Below are positions 5,776-6,386 of a DNA stretch of 6,386 bases, one piece after another. The stretch comes from an uncultured Chloroflexota bacterium. GTDB taxonomy: Bacteria > Chloroflexota > Anaerolineae > Aggregatilineales > Phototrophicaceae. The position numbers and the translations under genes are program-made. Location of the stretch: positions 1 through 6,386 of the forward strand of contig CAIVEA010000415.1 of the NCBI GenBank assembly GCA_903904765.1. The letters run 5' to 3'. The first letter of the stretch is position 1. Every line of letters begins with the position of its first letter. The notes beneath the pieces are model-generated. The model ran no database searches. It had not been told where the DNA came from and saw only the letters and a program-made list of their open reading frames with translations.

Positions 5776-6243
5776 ATGACCGTCACTATCGAGAAGCGCG
5801 ACCACACCGGACGCTCGGTTTTCCAGTACACGGGTGAGATCGTCCAGCGCGAACCGACTTTCGTGTGCATCCGCGCCATCTTCCAGCGCGAAATTGCGGA
5901 TATGGGCTTCGTAGCCTTCCGCCGGGGCGATCTGTTCATCGAGTGGTTTTACAATGACCGCTGGTACAACATTTTTCAGGTGCATGAGGGCGAGTCGGAT
6001 CGGTTGCGCGGTTGGTACTGTAACATCACCCGTCCGGCCATCCTCGGCGAGAGCGTGGTGGCGGCGGATGATCTGGCGCTGGATGTGTTCGTGATGCCCG
6101 ATGGCGAAACCCGCCTGCTGGATGAGGACGAATTCGCCGCGCTCAACCTGCATCCCGACGAACAGCGTATCGCGCTGGAAGCTGCCGCCGCGCTGCGCCG
6201 TGCCGTTGCTCGCCGCGAACCGCCTTTTGATTGCATCCCCTGA
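5776..6243 (+). CDS. DUF402-family protein (FomD/Ntdp-like nucleotide phosphatase)
   Basis: The 155-residue protein belongs to the DUF402 family of single-domain beta-barrel, divalent-metal-dependent phosphatases. Characterised relatives include the staphylococcal nucleoside tri/diphosphatase and FomD, which hydrolyses a cytidylylated intermediate in fosfomycin synthesis. The signature is clear: RGWYCNITRPAI (78-89), DDLALDVFVMPDG (98-110) and LLDEDEF (114-120). N83 and the acidic residues D99, D103, D116 and E119 sit in the metal-binding region of the family. The N-terminal half (RRGDLFIEWFYNDRWYNIFQV, 49-69) matches the strand pattern before it, and the C-terminus is an Ala/Arg-rich helix. 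The length is near the family norm. GAGGA lies 10 nt before the ATG, within a hairpin. The exact substrate cannot be told; hydrolysis of NDP/NTP in the cytoplasm is the default expectation. Whether it is co-transcribed with the secreted protein gene, 105 bp upstream, is doubtful given the two hairpins between. Confidence 0.88.
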   Translation: MTVTIEKRDHTGRSVFQYTGEIVQREPTFVCIRAIFQREIADMGFVAFRRGDLFIEWFYNDRWYNIFQVHEGESDRLRGWYCNITRPAILGESVVAADDLALDVFVMPDGETRLLDEDEFAALNLHPDEQRIALEAAAALRRAVARREPPFDCIP

Positions 6244-6263
6244 GCAGTAAGATAAATGCAGAA

Positions 6264-6311
6264 TCCCCTCCCTAACCCTCCCCATGTATGGGGAGGGAAA
6301 AAGGGTGGGGA
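6264..6311. repeat. long G+C-rich hairpin/intergenic palindrome after the DUF402 gene
   Basis: The inner arms CCCTCCCCAT (6276-6285) and ATGGGGAGGG (6288-6297) are perfect with a 2-nt centre. Outer arms TCCCCTCCCT (6264-6273) and AGGGTGGGGA (6302-6311) pair at 9 of 10 positions, giving a 48-bp interrupted palindrome beginning 20 bp after the stop. No T-run follows on the plus strand. It may terminate transcription or be a dispersed intergenic palindrome; strand bias is strong, with C-rich left and G-rich right halves. Confidence 0.55.
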
Positions 6312-6316
6312 CTCTT

Positions 6317-6386
6317 TCAGGCACGTTTGAGGATTGTTGGGTTCTGCCGCGTTTTAGCTGGCGGAGATGAGCGTTCCGACGCTGTG
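6317..6386. other. unassigned right edge
   Basis: The final 70 bp hold no supportable gene. On the minus strand two frames enter from the right edge and stop inside the window: one ends ...GTLISAS at 6354, the other ...NPTILKRA at 6317. Either could be the end of a gene lying beyond the window, but 10-22 residues are too few to tell. Confidence 0.2.

Noticed and set aside
5731..6324. Minus-strand open frame (197 codons) opposite the DUF402 gene
   Set aside because: The plus strand encodes the DUF402 signature; the minus frame begins inside the G+C-rich palindrome and looks like a shadow.

Overview
The window is high-GC bacterial DNA with seven genes I can support, all but one of recognisable family, and compact spacing. 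A Chloroflexota (Anaerolineae/Chloroflexia-like) origin is the best guess: a secreted protein combining PPC-like domains, a Thr/Pro linker and Cys-rich repeats, a TM0106-like nuclease relative, and palindromic intergenic repeats of a GTAGGGAC...GTCCCTAC type would all fit. This is an inference from style; no phylogenetic marker gene is present.

Layout. Positions 1-229 hold no gene but contain a MITE-like nested palindrome (106-174). Then comes surE (230-988, minus), read divergently from a small ArsR/SmtB-type metal-sensing repressor (1183-1509, plus). The repressor ends 9 bp from the end of a convergent minus-strand group: an RraA-like/HMG-aldolase-like protein (1519-2142), a shortened TM0106-type nuclease relative with a 4-Cys motif, helix-hairpin-helix and RNase H-like exonuclease domain (2160-3107), and a polytopic membrane protein, possibly a GT-C glycosyltransferase (3094-4119). 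These three overlap or lie 17 bp apart and look like one operon, transcribed membrane protein - nuclease - RraA-like. A very AT-rich divergent promoter region (4120-4236) contains a good extended -10 and a perfect 21-bp palindrome at the predicted operon start site. On the plus strand follows a secreted protein with PPC-like domains and five Cys-rich repeats (4237-5670), two hairpins (5684-5771), a DUF402 nucleotide-phosphatase-like protein (5776-6243) and a long G+C-rich hairpin (6264-6311). The last 75 bp cannot be assigned.

How the genes fit together. SurE (nucleotide/phosphate metabolism) and the DUF402 protein (nucleoside di/triphosphatase family) are housekeeping-like. The operon mixes unrelated roles, so co-transcription need not mean a shared pathway. 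The points most worth a second look are the nuclease relative that keeps its Fe-S-type cysteines but lacks space for a PD-(D/E)XK core, the palindrome over the operon start, the hairpin that would mask the DUF402 ribosome binding site, and the recently expanded Cys-rich repeat array. I found no CRISPR array, tRNA, rRNA, transposase or clear defence system.
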